Notes under the pieces: generated by a model
The model's database searches: none
Told to the model about the DNA's origin: nothing
The model's input: the letters and a program-made list of their open reading frames with translations, nothing else
In this document: positions 40,637 through 49,228 of the stretch, one piece after another
How positions within the stretch are numbered: the stretch's first letter is position 1
How the letters are laid out: each line of letters starts with the position of its first letter
Program-made: the position numbers and the translations under genes
Assembly: GCF_003124125.1 (NCBI RefSeq)
Contig: NZ_QCXQ01000002.1
Coordinates: forward strand, 82,904-146,903
Direction of reading: 5' to 3'
DNA from: Levilactobacillus bambusae
GTDB taxonomy: Bacteria; Bacillota; Bacilli; Lactobacillales; Lactobacillaceae
DNA: 64,000 nucleotides

Positions 40637-41686
40637 TTAATCTGTGACCACCTGTAAATCAATGACATCGATTTCATCCTTGCCACCGTAGTTGTCTACC
40701 CATGGTAAAGCATACTGATTCAGAATTTTATGAATGGTATTGATGTTATCGACACCCTTCGTTTCCAACCATTTAATGAGGGCATCTTCCCCGTCCTTAG
40801 CGTAGACTTCAATGCCATCCTTCCAAGTGGCCCGACCGCTTAATACCCCATTAAAGTTAGCGTGAGCTTCCCCCGCCAGTTTTAATTGGGCCATGAACGT
40901 ATCGGTGGGGACCCCACCACTCAGGAAAATATAAGGCCGGGTCACGATTTTCCCCAGCTGCGTGAGGTAATCACTGACTTCGGCTTCTGTATAAACCGGC
41001 GTCGCCTCTGAATGGGTCATCCCCTCAACAAAATCCGGATTAAACGGCATTTCTAGCTTCAAAACATCCATGTGATACTTTGGCTTAGTAAATTCCGCCG
41101 CACTTTTGAGCACTAATTCCGGCTTCTCCTTAGCAAACTCAGCACCCTTTGGGTCGTCAATTTTATCATCATACGTCACAATTTCAAAGAAGGTTGGAAT
41201 ATCAGCCGCTGCGGCTTCAGTCCCGTAACGCTCGGCGAATGCCTTTTTTTGATCGTTAATTTCGTCAGGATCGTTGGGATTATAGTAGATCAAGACTTTC
41301 AGTGCATCCGCCCCGTTCGCAATCATGTTTTCTGCTGACTGGGTGGGAATTAATTCAGGTTCCCGACCAGGCGTTGCCACATCATACCCCGTTTTTTCGT
41401 ATGACATGATTAACCCGGTATTCTTATCCTTCGCTTCAATCCCCTCAAAGCCAAGTTCCTCATCGAGTAAAATGGCGCTTGCATGGGGACTTAGCACCTT
41501 AGAAACATCCCGCTTAAAATCATAAACCTGTTGAATGTTATAGGCCTTCCCATTTCGTTCCATTGCGTCCTGAATCATCTTCTTTAATGAACCACGCTGA
41601 TCCAACGCTAGGGCGTTAATTTGCCCCTCGCTATCAGAAAGTTTTTGCATGCGGTCGACTTTTCCCCGCGTTAAACGTTTTGTCAT
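40637..41686 (-). CDS. lacD: Tagatose-1,6-bisphosphate aldolase, LacD type
   Basis: LacD class I aldolases split tagatose 1,6-bisphosphate (and other ketose bisphosphates) into dihydroxyacetone phosphate and glyceraldehyde 3-phosphate. The 349-residue product has the active-site lysine at residue 210 in MDVLKLEMPFNPDFVEG, as well as EGIEAKDKNTGLIMSYEKTGYD and LSGGVPTDTF. No lacABC or PTS genes are nearby, so it stands alone. A cre-like sequence lies in its leader, which would fit carbon catabolite control. Family assignment is firm; the physiological substrate is not. Confidence 0.9.
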   Translation of the reverse strand: MTKRLTRGKVDRMQKLSDSEGQINALALDQRGSLKKMIQDAMERNGKAYNIQQVYDFKRDVSKVLSPHASAILLDEELGFEGIEAKDKNTGLIMSYEKTGYDVATPGREPELIPTQSAENMIANGADALKVLIYYNPNDPDEINDQKKAFAERYGTEAAAADIPTFFEIVTYDDKIDDPKGAEFAKEKPELVLKSAAEFTKPKYHMDVLKLEMPFNPDFVEGMTHSEATPVYTEAEVSDYLTQLGKIVTRPYIFLSGGVPTDTFMAQLKLAGEAHANFNGVLSGRATWKDGIEVYAKDGEDALIKWLETKGVDNINTIHKILNQYALPWVDNYGGKDEIDVIDLQVVTD

Positions 41687-41720
41687 AAAACCTCATCCTC
41701 CGTTTCTTTAATCATTATGG

Positions 41721-41734
41721 CGAATTCGCTTACA
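41721..41734 (-). promoter_or_regulatory. Possible CcpA (cre) site in the lacD leader
   Basis: The minus strand reads TGTAAGCGAATTCG, matching the cre consensus except at two positions, between the promoter and lacD. Confidence 0.35.
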
Positions 41735-41758
41735 AAGTGCAATTAAAACCAACTATGA

Positions 41759-41767
41759 ATTATACCA
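41759..41767 (-). promoter_or_regulatory. lacD extended -10 promoter
   Basis: TGGTATAAT on the minus strand is a consensus extended -10; no clear -35 accompanies it. Confidence 0.55.
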
Positions 41768-41815
41768 CACGCCAACACTATACCACTAAAGCATTGACAA
41801 ATCAGTATTTACGCC

Positions 41816-41853
41816 TAAAAAAAGTCCCCTTACCAATTATGGTCAGGGAACTT
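41816..41853 (-). terminator. Terminator of the lysine permease gene
   Basis: AAGTTCCCTGACC pairs with GGTAAGGGGACTT on the minus strand and is followed by seven Ts. Confidence 0.8.
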
Positions 41854-41860
41854 AAGAAAC

Positions 41861-43384
41861 TTACTCTTGATCCGACTTAGGATCCGTTTTAAGGATAAAC
41901 TCTGCATCTTCATGGATTGGTGAAACATCGACTTCGTCAAGCGGAATCAGGTGCGTGTGGTGGTGGATTTTATACCCGACGTATAAAAATAAGACGAGTG
42001 GCACACTAATATAAGTGACCAGCACCTGCTGCCAGTTCCCCGATAGAATCGACTGGGGATCCTGACCAACAATGACAGCAATACACAGAAACAAAGCTAG
42101 AAGCGGACCGAGTGGGAACCATTTAGCGTGGTATTTTAATTCACTCTTGTCGTGCCCCTGCATAACGAAGGCCCGGCGGAACCGGTAATGCGAAATGGCA
42201 ATTCCGGCCCAGGCAATAAACCCGGTTAACCCAGAGGCCGCAACCAGCCACAGGTAAACCTGCGGACCGAGAATACTTGATAAGAACGTTGCAGCGGCTA
42301 CCAGAGTGGTGGCCAGCAGCGCAAAGTACGGAATCCCGTTCCGCCCCGTCTTCGCTAACCACTTAGGAGCGTACCCCTGGTGAGCCATCGAAAACAGCAT
42401 CCGGGTTGACGCATACATCCCCGAATTGGCCGATGAAATCACAGATGTCAGGATGACGGCGTTCATGACGCTAGCCGCGGCCGCAAGCCCCGCCCGTTGG
42501 AACACTAACGTAAAGGGACTGATCGTAATGTCCGAAGCTGAGGAGCCTAGTAGGTCAGGGCTAGTATAGGGAATCAAGGCCGCAATAATAGCAATGGCCA
42601 GAATGTAAAATAAAATAATCCGCCAAAAAACCTGGTTAATTGCCTTCGGAATACTGTGCTCAGGGTCTTCTGACTCACCCGCTGTAATCCCAACTAATTC
42701 CGTCCCTTGAAAACTAAATCCAGCAACGACAAAGACACTGAGAATCGCCGGAAAGCCCCCAACAAACGGAGCCTGTTTGACCGTAAAGTTACTGAGACCT
42801 ACGGGACCATGGCCACCCATAATTCCCATGATGGTTAATAGCCCAATGGCGATAAAAATAAAGATCGTCACCACTTTAATGGCTGACATCCAAAATTCCG
42901 TTTCACCAAACGTGCTCACGGCCATCCCATTAATCAACAGAATCAAAATCAACGCGATGATACTCCAAATCCAGCCAGGAACATTAGGCAGCCAAAACTT
43001 CATTACTAATGCCGTAGTTGAAATATCGACAGCAACAGTGATCGCCCAATTGAACCAGTAGTTCCACCCTAACGCAAAACCAAGTGCGGGATCTACATAC
43101 TTCGTGGCGTAGGCCGCAAACGAGCCGGAAATCGGCATGTTAGTCGCCATTTCCCCGAGACTTGTCATTAAGAAGTACACCATGATCCCCATCCCAGCGT
43201 ACGCAATTAGGGCACCCCCTGGACCGGCCTTAGAGATGGCGGAACCACTGGCCACAAAGAGCCCCGTTCCAATACATCCCCCAAGGGCAATCATCGATAG
43301 GTGCCGGGACTTTAATCCCCGGTGAACCGTTTCGGCGTTTTCCGGCCCGGCCGCTGCATCTGAACCATTATCTTGCTTTACCAT
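41861..43384 (-). CDS. lysP: Lysine-specific permease, APC family (LysP-like)
   Basis: This is a 507-residue amino acid/proton symporter of the APC superfamily with twelve hydrophobic segments after a hydrophilic N terminus. The family start HRGLKSRHLSMIALGGCIGTGLFVASG and GFSFQGTELVGITAGESEDPEHSIPKAI in the middle place it among LysP/AAT permeases. The substrate is supported independently by the lysine riboswitch and terminator in its 5' leader: high lysine should switch it off. It is a single-gene unit. Confidence 0.9.
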   Translation of the reverse strand: MVKQDNGSDAAAGPENAETVHRGLKSRHLSMIALGGCIGTGLFVASGSAISKAGPGGALIAYAGMGIMVYFLMTSLGEMATNMPISGSFAAYATKYVDPALGFALGWNYWFNWAITVAVDISTTALVMKFWLPNVPGWIWSIIALILILLINGMAVSTFGETEFWMSAIKVVTIFIFIAIGLLTIMGIMGGHGPVGLSNFTVKQAPFVGGFPAILSVFVVAGFSFQGTELVGITAGESEDPEHSIPKAINQVFWRIILFYILAIAIIAALIPYTSPDLLGSSASDITISPFTLVFQRAGLAAAASVMNAVILTSVISSANSGMYASTRMLFSMAHQGYAPKWLAKTGRNGIPYFALLATTLVAAATFLSSILGPQVYLWLVAASGLTGFIAWAGIAISHYRFRRAFVMQGHDKSELKYHAKWFPLGPLLALFLCIAVIVGQDPQSILSGNWQQVLVTYISVPLVLFLYVGYKIHHHTHLIPLDEVDVSPIHEDAEFILKTDPKSDQE

Positions 43385-43433
43385 TGAATCTTCCTCCTTT
43401 AAAAGAAGGACCCTCTCTGTGCTTCCGGTAAAA

Positions 43434-43672
43434 TAAAAAACCGGTTTCTCCGCCTAATGCGAAAGAAACCGGTCGTTAATTCACCGAAATCTAGTCGTAG
43501 AAAGCGCCCCGCAAACAGTCTTGCTTGCGACAGTCCCTGACCTATTCGGCCAGGGCCCAACAATTAATTTTCCAAGTTAATCATTTCGGCAACCTCCCCT
43601 TTTTAATCTGCATCATTGGTCTGGAAACCTCAACAAATTGACTCATGTCGGCTGCGCCTCTTCTCTATTGGC
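43434..43672 (-). promoter_or_regulatory. Lysine riboswitch (L box) with terminator
   Basis: On the minus strand the hallmark segments occur in order: GAGGCGCAGCCGACATGAGT, then GGGGAGGTTGCCGAAATGA, TTGGGCCC, AAGACTGT and GGGGCGCTTTCTACG (43493-43672). The expression platform is the hairpin ACCGGTTTCT/AGAAACCGGT with six Ts (43434-43473). Lysine binding should favour termination ahead of lysP. Confidence 0.93.
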
Positions 43673-43675
43673 TCT

Positions 43676-43704
43676 AGTTTAAAACGATCGGACAAAAATT
43701 GCAA
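43676..43704 (-). promoter_or_regulatory. lysP promoter
   Basis: TTGCAA and TAAACT are 17 bp apart on the minus strand, directly before the riboswitch aptamer. Confidence 0.6.
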
Positions 43705-43706
43705 CG

Positions 43707-44255
43707 TTAATCCATCCGTTTTAAAAATTCATCCCGGGTTTGTTTATAAATAATCTCATGCTGACCGGCAGCGAAAAGCGCAAATTCGGGGTGCTTAACC
43801 TCCCCTTCATAGTGGAACCCCAGCTTTTCTAAAACGTGTTTGGACCGCTCGTTCTCCACTAAAAAGCTGGCATAGATCGCCTCAACCGGAGTGTCTCGGA
43901 CTGCCTGTGCTAAAAACACATGACCGGCCTCCGTCATATAACCGTGGCCCCAAGTTGCCTCCTGTAAGGAATAGCCTAGATCCCAAGCAAACTGGTCCGG
44001 AATTCCATGGTTCGTCATTCGTTCAAATAGTTCAATGGTCCCAATCAAACGCCGAGTTGGTTTCAATTCAATCCCCATGGCCAACGGGTTATTAAGGTAT
44101 CGTTGCATGACATAGCCGGCATTTTCAAGGGATGGAGCCGCGGAAAATCCCGCCATTTTGGCGACCCGCTTGTTAGAAACCAGTTCAAAAAAGTCCTCTA
44201 GGTCACTCTGAGCCAAGGGACGTAAAGTTAGCCTAGGGGTATCAATTTTTTTCAT
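43707..44255 (-). CDS. GNAT N-acetyltransferase, RimJ/RimL type
   Basis: The 182-residue product has the RimJ/RimL-like opening IDTPRLTLRPLAQSDLEDFFEL and acetyl-CoA segments WGHGYMTEAGH and ENERSKHVLEKLGFHYEGEV. The start is ATG 44255, after GAAGG. The target could be a ribosomal protein terminus or a small molecule; nothing nearby decides it. It diverges from the esterase gene, sharing a short intergenic region. Confidence 0.85.
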   Translation of the reverse strand: MKKIDTPRLTLRPLAQSDLEDFFELVSNKRVAKMAGFSAAPSLENAGYVMQRYLNNPLAMGIELKPTRRLIGTIELFERMTNHGIPDQFAWDLGYSLQEATWGHGYMTEAGHVFLAQAVRDTPVEAIYASFLVENERSKHVLEKLGFHYEGEVKHPEFALFAAGQHEIIYKQTRDEFLKRMD

Positions 44256-44331
44256 GTCTGCCTTCTTTCCCCGCATCGTCTGCAGCTTTGCGGTACAATA
44301 TAGGGGTAAATCTAGTTTAGGAGGTTTTTTC

Positions 44332-45159
44332 ATGCAAACGTTTGTTAACCCGCTCAAACTGAAGGATAGTGCTGCTAGTCTGCACGCTTACCTTCACGAT
44401 AAAACCAATCCGTCATCCAGTACTGAAAATCGATTACCCGCCGTCATTATCGTGCCAGGAGGGGCTTACACCCACATCCCCGAAACTCAGGCGGAGGACT
44501 TAGCCCTCGCCTTTTATAATCAAGGATACCAAGCTTTTTACTTACGGTACAGCTTTTTAGGGGAAAGTCAGCCCCTAATGCCCAAACCGATTGTTGAACT
44601 CTCCTCCGCCATTAAAATGCTACGGGATCACGCTGGGGAATGGAAGTTGAACCCCGCTCGGATCGCAACGGCCGGATTCTCAGTGGGCGGCCACATTGCG
44701 GCCCTTCAAAATGATTACTGGCAGGCGGAGTGGCTGGCAAACGACGCCACCGCATCGAACGATCAAATCAAACCGGATGCGGTCATCCTAAGCTACCCTG
44801 TCATTAGCCCCCAACTTGGTTATCCAACGGAACAGTCCACCATTGAAAAATGGTCTGCTAATCCAACCGCCATCGCGGCCGATCTACACGTTAGTCAACA
44901 AAATTCACCAACCTTCATCTGGGGAACCAGTGATGACCCAACCGTTCCCGTTGCAAATGCCTTGGCCTACATCAACGCGCTGAGCCAGGCTAAGGTACCC
45001 TTTGAAGCACACCTTTTTGACCATGGGCCCCACGGATTAGCGCTGGCAAATCAGGTAACGGCTTGGGAACCCGAAGCAAATTCACCTCACGTTGCCCATT
45101 GGCTTAACCTGGCCTTAGAATGGTTAGACCACGTTTGGGATAACCAACCGGACGATTAA
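44332..45159 (+). CDS. Alpha/beta-hydrolase, acetyl-esterase type
   Basis: A 275-residue cytosolic hydrolase. The oxyanion-hole region is VIVPGGAYTHIPETQAE, the nucleophile elbow GFSVGGHIAAL, and Asp and His of the triad appear in TSDDPTVPVANA and DHGPHGLALANQ. It resembles xylan/acetyl esterases (BD-FAE and AXE-like). The ATG at 44332 follows TTTAGGAGG by 8 nt. It stands alone and ends at a bidirectional terminator. Confidence 0.88.
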   Translation: MQTFVNPLKLKDSAASLHAYLHDKTNPSSSTENRLPAVIIVPGGAYTHIPETQAEDLALAFYNQGYQAFYLRYSFLGESQPLMPKPIVELSSAIKMLRDHAGEWKLNPARIATAGFSVGGHIAALQNDYWQAEWLANDATASNDQIKPDAVILSYPVISPQLGYPTEQSTIEKWSANPTAIAADLHVSQQNSPTFIWGTSDDPTVPVANALAYINALSQAKVPFEAHLFDHGPHGLALANQVTAWEPEANSPHVAHWLNLALEWLDHVWDNQPDD

Positions 45160-45202
45160 CCCGTCATCACATGCCTGGTGTCTTTTCTATTACACCGCAA
45201 CT

Positions 45203-45247
45203 AAAAAGCGTTAGCAATGAGCAGCCACTCAATTGCTAACGCTTTTT
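45203..45247. terminator. Bidirectional terminator
   Basis: AAAAAGCGTTAGCAAT and ATTGCTAACGCTTTTT form a perfect 16-bp arm pair around a 13-nt loop, between the converging esterase and PAP2 genes. Confidence 0.9.
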
Positions 45248-45288
45248 CAGTCTATAAATTAATTTCCACTAATTGCTGGTGGTCAATC

Positions 45289-45960
45289 CTATAGCTTTGA
45301 GTTATGCAACACCCGAAAATTAACTAGTCGGGGCGCAAACCGGGCGTAGAGGCCTTCCGCAATTTGCAGCCACATATAGGCTAACATTACCGAACCCAAG
45401 GTATCTGAGGGGTAATGCGCATCCCGGTAAATCCGGGATGCCATGATGAGGATTAAAACGATCACCATAAGTACCTGAATGACGATCCGTTTCCAACTGG
45501 TCTGAATCATTGGAACGACAATGACCCATAAAATTGCAATTACCAGGAAAGCCCCAAAAACGTGGCCACTAGGAAAACTGTAACCGTCATCCACCTTCAA
45601 GTGCATACTAGGCCGGGGGCGGGCAATAATTTTCTTGACGATTGCCGCAACGGCATCCCCACCAATAATCGTTAAAATTGCCCAAATGGCTTGAATCTTA
45701 TACTTAAAGCCCCAAAGTAAAAAGGCAATGAGTACCACCCATATAATATCCAACGTCGGACTCGCAATTGACGTCATAAAGGCATAAAATCCAGCCTTCA
45801 TGTTTGAAGGATTCTTCTGAACCATGGAGATAAAGGTTGAGTCTAAAAAGTTTAAAAAACCAGTCTGCATTTTAACGGAGACGGCTAAAATAACAAACAG
45901 GACCGCTACCAGCCAGAATCGCCATGGTCGATCGGCATCACGGTTAATCATCATTTGCAT
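45289..45960 (-). CDS. Membrane PAP2-family phosphatase
   Basis: A 223-residue type 2 phosphatidic-acid-phosphatase relative, with about six membrane segments. The three catalytic motifs are present: KKIIARPRP, FPSGH and SRIYRDAHYPSD. It probably dephosphorylates an isoprenoid or phospholipid phosphate such as undecaprenyl pyrophosphate at the outer membrane face. The ATG at 45960 follows GTGAGGA; a frame extension of seven codons lacks a site. Confidence 0.9.
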   Translation of the reverse strand: MQMMINRDADRPWRFWLVAVLFVILAVSVKMQTGFLNFLDSTFISMVQKNPSNMKAGFYAFMTSIASPTLDIIWVVLIAFLLWGFKYKIQAIWAILTIIGGDAVAAIVKKIIARPRPSMHLKVDDGYSFPSGHVFGAFLVIAILWVIVVPMIQTSWKRIVIQVLMVIVLILIMASRIYRDAHYPSDTLGSVMLAYMWLQIAEGLYARFAPRLVNFRVLHNSKL

Positions 45961-46039
45961 AAGTACTATCCTCACATCCAAAAATTGATCTTAACTAAAA
46001 GTATACCACGCGCCTGAAACTTAACTTGGGCTAAAACCT

Positions 46040-46510
46040 TTATTTTTCTTTAATTCCGGTCTGCTTAAGCAGCTTTTGTCGGGTCAGATACCGCCGCTGT
46101 AAGCTATTCGCTAACTCCGACAAAACAAATCCGAACGCCAGAGCCCCGGCGATCATAACGACTTGTAGAAGATAATCGGCCGCAACCGCCGGATTACCTA
46201 GGGCAAAGTTCTTAATCATCTGGTAGGCTTGCCCACCGGGGACAAAGGGGACCAAACTGGGAATGGTAAAAATAATCACCGGCATCTTTTTGTGGCGGGC
46301 AGCCTGCATAGAGGCAACCCCAATCACAAATGCCCCAATCAGATTTCCCGTTACACTGCCACCACCGATTTGAACAATTCCAGAGTAAATCACCCACGCC
46401 AAAACCCCGATAAGACCACTCACGTTTAACGCCCGCCGGGGAATATTAATTAAAATCCCAAACGATACGGTGGCCGCATACGTTGCGACAATTGAAATCA
46501 AAAAAGCCAC
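46040..46510 (-). CDS. Threonine/serine exporter, small subunit (ThrE C-terminal-like)
   Basis: A 156-residue membrane protein with about five hydrophobic segments, of the DUF3815 type that corresponds to the C-terminal half of ThrE. The start is GTG 46510 (VAFLISIVATYAATVSFGIL), 8 nt after GGAGG. It follows the larger ThrE-type gene by 12 nt and the two should form one exporter. Confidence 0.85.
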   Translation of the reverse strand: MAFLISIVATYAATVSFGILINIPRRALNVSGLIGVLAWVIYSGIVQIGGGSVTGNLIGAFVIGVASMQAARHKKMPVIIFTIPSLVPFVPGGQAYQMIKNFALGNPAVAADYLLQVVMIAGALAFGFVLSELANSLQRRYLTRQKLLKQTGIKEK

Positions 46511-46522
46511 GGTTACCACCTC

Positions 46523-47299
46523 CTAGTAAAACTGAATGACCATGGCAATTCCAAGGCCGATCGCAGCGGCCGACATCCCAGCTTCCACTGCCCGGGCGGG
46601 TCCACTAACTAAGTTACCATCCAAGACATCCCTCATCGCGTTCGTAATTGGAACACCGGGAACTAACGGCATTACACTTCCGATAATGATGTCATCCGAA
46701 TTAATCCCAAGCCCAAAGTGCACCGATACCATCGCTAAAACGGCAATGACCACCGAGGCAATAAATTCACTAACAAAGCGGACGCGCACTAACTTACTGA
46801 GGTAGTAAAAAATGGCCCACCCAATTGCACCAACGAGACAGGTAATCAAAAAGTCGCAGAGGTTATAGTTATGCCGAAAAACGACTTCTAGCGGGCCGCT
46901 GACAAAGGCCGCTGCTAATAGCTGTAACCAAAACGGAAAGTACAGCGAGTTTTTATCCAGCTCGTTAAGCTGACGGGCAAACTCATCTAAGGTAATATCA
47001 TGGTGGGCATACTGCCGTGACAAGTCATTAACCACCACAATTTTTTGTAAGTCAAACGTCCGCTTGGTTACGGGCTCAATTTGGGCCCCCGCACCATCTT
47101 GGATGGACATTAAAATTCCCGTTACCATAATAAAAATCTTGCTATGTTCAATTCCAGCGTTTTTGGCGATCCGTTTCATTGTATCTTCGACCCGCGCAAC
47201 TTCTGAGCCGTTTTCCATCATAATCCGCCCCGCCGTTAACGCCGTTTTTAAAACTAAATTATCCCGTACACTCTTTTCATCTAGCTCTTTTTCGGTCAT
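46523..47299 (-). CDS. Threonine/serine exporter, large subunit (ThrE N-terminal-like)
   Basis: A 258-residue protein with a soluble N-terminal half of hydrolase-like type (TAGRIMMENGSEVARVEDTMKR) and a C-terminal half with about five membrane segments, the ThrE/DUF1212 architecture. It exports threonine, serine or related compounds in known cases. It is first of a two-gene unit with the small subunit. Confidence 0.87.
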   Translation of the reverse strand: MTEKELDEKSVRDNLVLKTALTAGRIMMENGSEVARVEDTMKRIAKNAGIEHSKIFIMVTGILMSIQDGAGAQIEPVTKRTFDLQKIVVVNDLSRQYAHHDITLDEFARQLNELDKNSLYFPFWLQLLAAAFVSGPLEVVFRHNYNLCDFLITCLVGAIGWAIFYYLSKLVRVRFVSEFIASVVIAVLAMVSVHFGLGINSDDIIIGSVMPLVPGVPITNAMRDVLDGNLVSGPARAVEAGMSAAAIGLGIAMVIQFY

Positions 47300-47398
47300 G
47301 CGGCTGACCCCCGTTTCACTTCAACTTATACCTTTAGTATAGAGCATCAATTCATCCCCGTCTGCAATTTTTTCGAGCCCAACTGGAATTAAACCAAA

Positions 47399-47451
47399 TA
47401 GGCCCGTTAGCCGGGATGATGATAGAATCATCATCCCGGCTAACGGGCCTA
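47399..47451. repeat. Perfect 25-bp inverted repeat
   Basis: The arms 47399-47423 and 47427-47451 are perfectly complementary over 25 bp with a 3-nt loop (AGA). They include GGCCCGTTAGCCGGGATGAT. It lies downstream of the DtxR-type gene and may act as its terminator, but neither flank has a strong T tract. Confidence 0.8.
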
Positions 47452-47484
47452 AACGTGAACTTAACGGGGCTTTCAACCCATATG

Positions 47485-48132
47485 TTACTTCACAAAAACA
47501 TAGTGGGCGGCTTTATAGCTAACAATCAATTCCGTATCATCCGTTAAATTCTGGACGGTAACGGGTCCTTCAAACGGATCATGTTTTAGTACCTTGACCT
47601 GATCACCAATGTCTAGCTTTAATTCGCCAAGGTAGGTCAATAGGTCGTGGTTATCAATAAACCGGTCCACTGTAACAATGTCGCCATCCTTGGCATCATT
47701 CAGTACCTGGTGGCTATCTTCGTGGTAGTGGCCAGAACGATCCGGAATAATCCCCCCATGGGGACAATGTGTTGGATTGCCAAGCATCTCATCTAATGCG
47801 TTAATCATTCGGTCGCTCGTCACATGCTCAAGCTGTTCCGCTTCGTCATGAATGTCTGCCAACGAATAACCCAGTTTCTCTACTAGGAAGACTTCCCACA
47901 GCCGATGCTTGCGGACTAATTCCTCGGCCGCACGAACTCCCTTTTTAGTTAACGAGATTCCCGAGTACGGCACGTGGACTGCCAGTCCCTCTTCCGTCAT
48001 CTTACTGATCATTTCAGTCACTGAACCAGCCGCAACGTTAAGACTCAGGGCAATTTGCTTATTGGAAACTTTTTTATGGGTTCCGCCCAGTTCAAATATT
48101 ATTTTAAGATAGTCCTCCTTCATCGGAGTCAT
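47485..48132 (-). CDS. Metal-dependent DtxR/MntR-family repressor
   Basis: A 215-residue regulator with N-terminal winged helix (KVSNKQIALSLNVAAGSVTEMISKM), a metal-binding dimerisation domain (EAEQLEHVTSDRMINALDEML, CPHGG) and a C-terminal SH3-like FeoA domain, so of the long IdeR/DtxR form rather than short MntR. Its gene follows a CDF metal exporter by 19 nt in the same unit, suggesting that it senses manganese, iron or zinc and controls homeostasis of that metal. Confidence 0.9.
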   Translation of the reverse strand: MTPMKEDYLKIIFELGGTHKKVSNKQIALSLNVAAGSVTEMISKMTEEGLAVHVPYSGISLTKKGVRAAEELVRKHRLWEVFLVEKLGYSLADIHDEAEQLEHVTSDRMINALDEMLGNPTHCPHGGIIPDRSGHYHEDSHQVLNDAKDGDIVTVDRFIDNHDLLTYLGELKLDIGDQVKVLKHDPFEGPVTVQNLTDDTELIVSYKAAHYVFVK

Positions 48133-48151
48133 CTTGCTTCACCTCAACCCA

Positions 48152-49081
48152 TTATTTTTCTTTAGCGTTTTCACTTTCTGAAAACTGACGAAAATCGTGT
48201 TCGCCATATATCATTTGTTCGTCGCTGCCTCGGCGACACTCCGCCTGAATAGTGACATGACTAATATGATAGTCCTGACACAGAACATTTTCAATCTTTC
48301 GGTACACGGGTTCAACATTACTCAAGGGCTGATCGTGTAAATTAACGTGTGCCGAAAAGATGATGTTGTTTTCATCAATCATCCACGCGTGAACGTGATG
48401 TACCCCCGTCACCCCGTCAATTCTTAGGAGATCGTGCCGAATCGCATCGTAATCTAGTTCAGGTGCTCCCTGCATTAAAATCCGAATGGTCTCCCGAATA
48501 ATCGGCCAGGATTCCCACATAATATAGATCGCTACAACCATTGTTAACAGGGGATCTACCCAATACCATTGAACCGTTGCAATCAGAACCGCTCCAACAA
48601 TGACTGCCACGGAACCCAGTGCGTCGCTTAATAAATGAAGGTAAGTCGCACGAATATTCAGGTTATGCTTCGATCCCCGGCTTAATAACCAAGTCGAAAG
48701 TAAGTTAGCTGCTAAACTAATGACCGCAACCCAGAACATCAAGGTTCCATGAATGGGTTCCGGATGGCTAAACCGGCGAATTGCTTCGACGACCAAAAAG
48801 GCTGAAATCAATATTAATAGGAAAGAATTTAATAGTGCTGCTAAAATTTGAGCCCGGCGGTAACCAAACGTATTCTGTTGGTCCTCCCCCCGCTGACTAA
48901 TTCGGTGAGCCACATAACTCAGGACAATCGAAACGGCATCCCCCATATTATGGAAGGCATCTGATAGTAACGCTAAACTTCCCGAGACAACGCCACCTAG
49001 CAATTCAAATCCCGTAATCCCGATGTTCAAAAGGGTGACACCCAAAAAGCGTCGACCCGTTAACGGATCTTCTTCATGCAT
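48152..49081 (-). CDS. Cation diffusion facilitator (CzcD/ZitB type)
   Basis: A 309-residue metal/proton antiporter with six membrane segments and a C-terminal cytoplasmic domain. The transport-site pairs are seen in LLSDAFHNMGD and THLHLLSDALGS-like text (YLHLLSDALGS). The two HD-type ligands suggest zinc, cadmium or cobalt rather than manganese. It is upstream of, and cotranscribed with, the DtxR-type gene. Confidence 0.92.
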   Translation of the reverse strand: MHEEDPLTGRRFLGVTLLNIGITGFELLGGVVSGSLALLSDAFHNMGDAVSIVLSYVAHRISQRGEDQQNTFGYRRAQILAALLNSFLLILISAFLVVEAIRRFSHPEPIHGTLMFWVAVISLAANLLSTWLLSRGSKHNLNIRATYLHLLSDALGSVAVIVGAVLIATVQWYWVDPLLTMVVAIYIMWESWPIIRETIRILMQGAPELDYDAIRHDLLRIDGVTGVHHVHAWMIDENNIIFSAHVNLHDQPLSNVEPVYRKIENVLCQDYHISHVTIQAECRRGSDEQMIYGEHDFRQFSESENAKEK

Positions 49082-49173
49082 TTTCTCACTTCCTTACGCC
49101 TCCTATTATGTCAGACTTCACTAAAAATTTCCATCCTTCAACAATATTTTTTGGTTCGCCAAAAAAATGCACC

Positions 49174-49211
49174 TAAAAAAAGATTCAAGCCCCCGCGGAG
49201 AGCTTGAATCT
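49174..49211 (-). terminator. Terminator of the GNAT gene at 49229
   Basis: AGATTCAAGC and GCTTGAATCT form a perfect 10-bp stem and are followed by seven Ts on the minus strand. Confidence 0.88.
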
Positions 49212-49228
49212 CTGTTTTGAACGTTAAT

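Noticed and set aside
43434-43672. T-box or SAM riboswitch ahead of the permease
   Set aside because: No TGGTACCGCG-type T-box core or SAM aptamer motifs; the lysine-aptamer segments fit in order.
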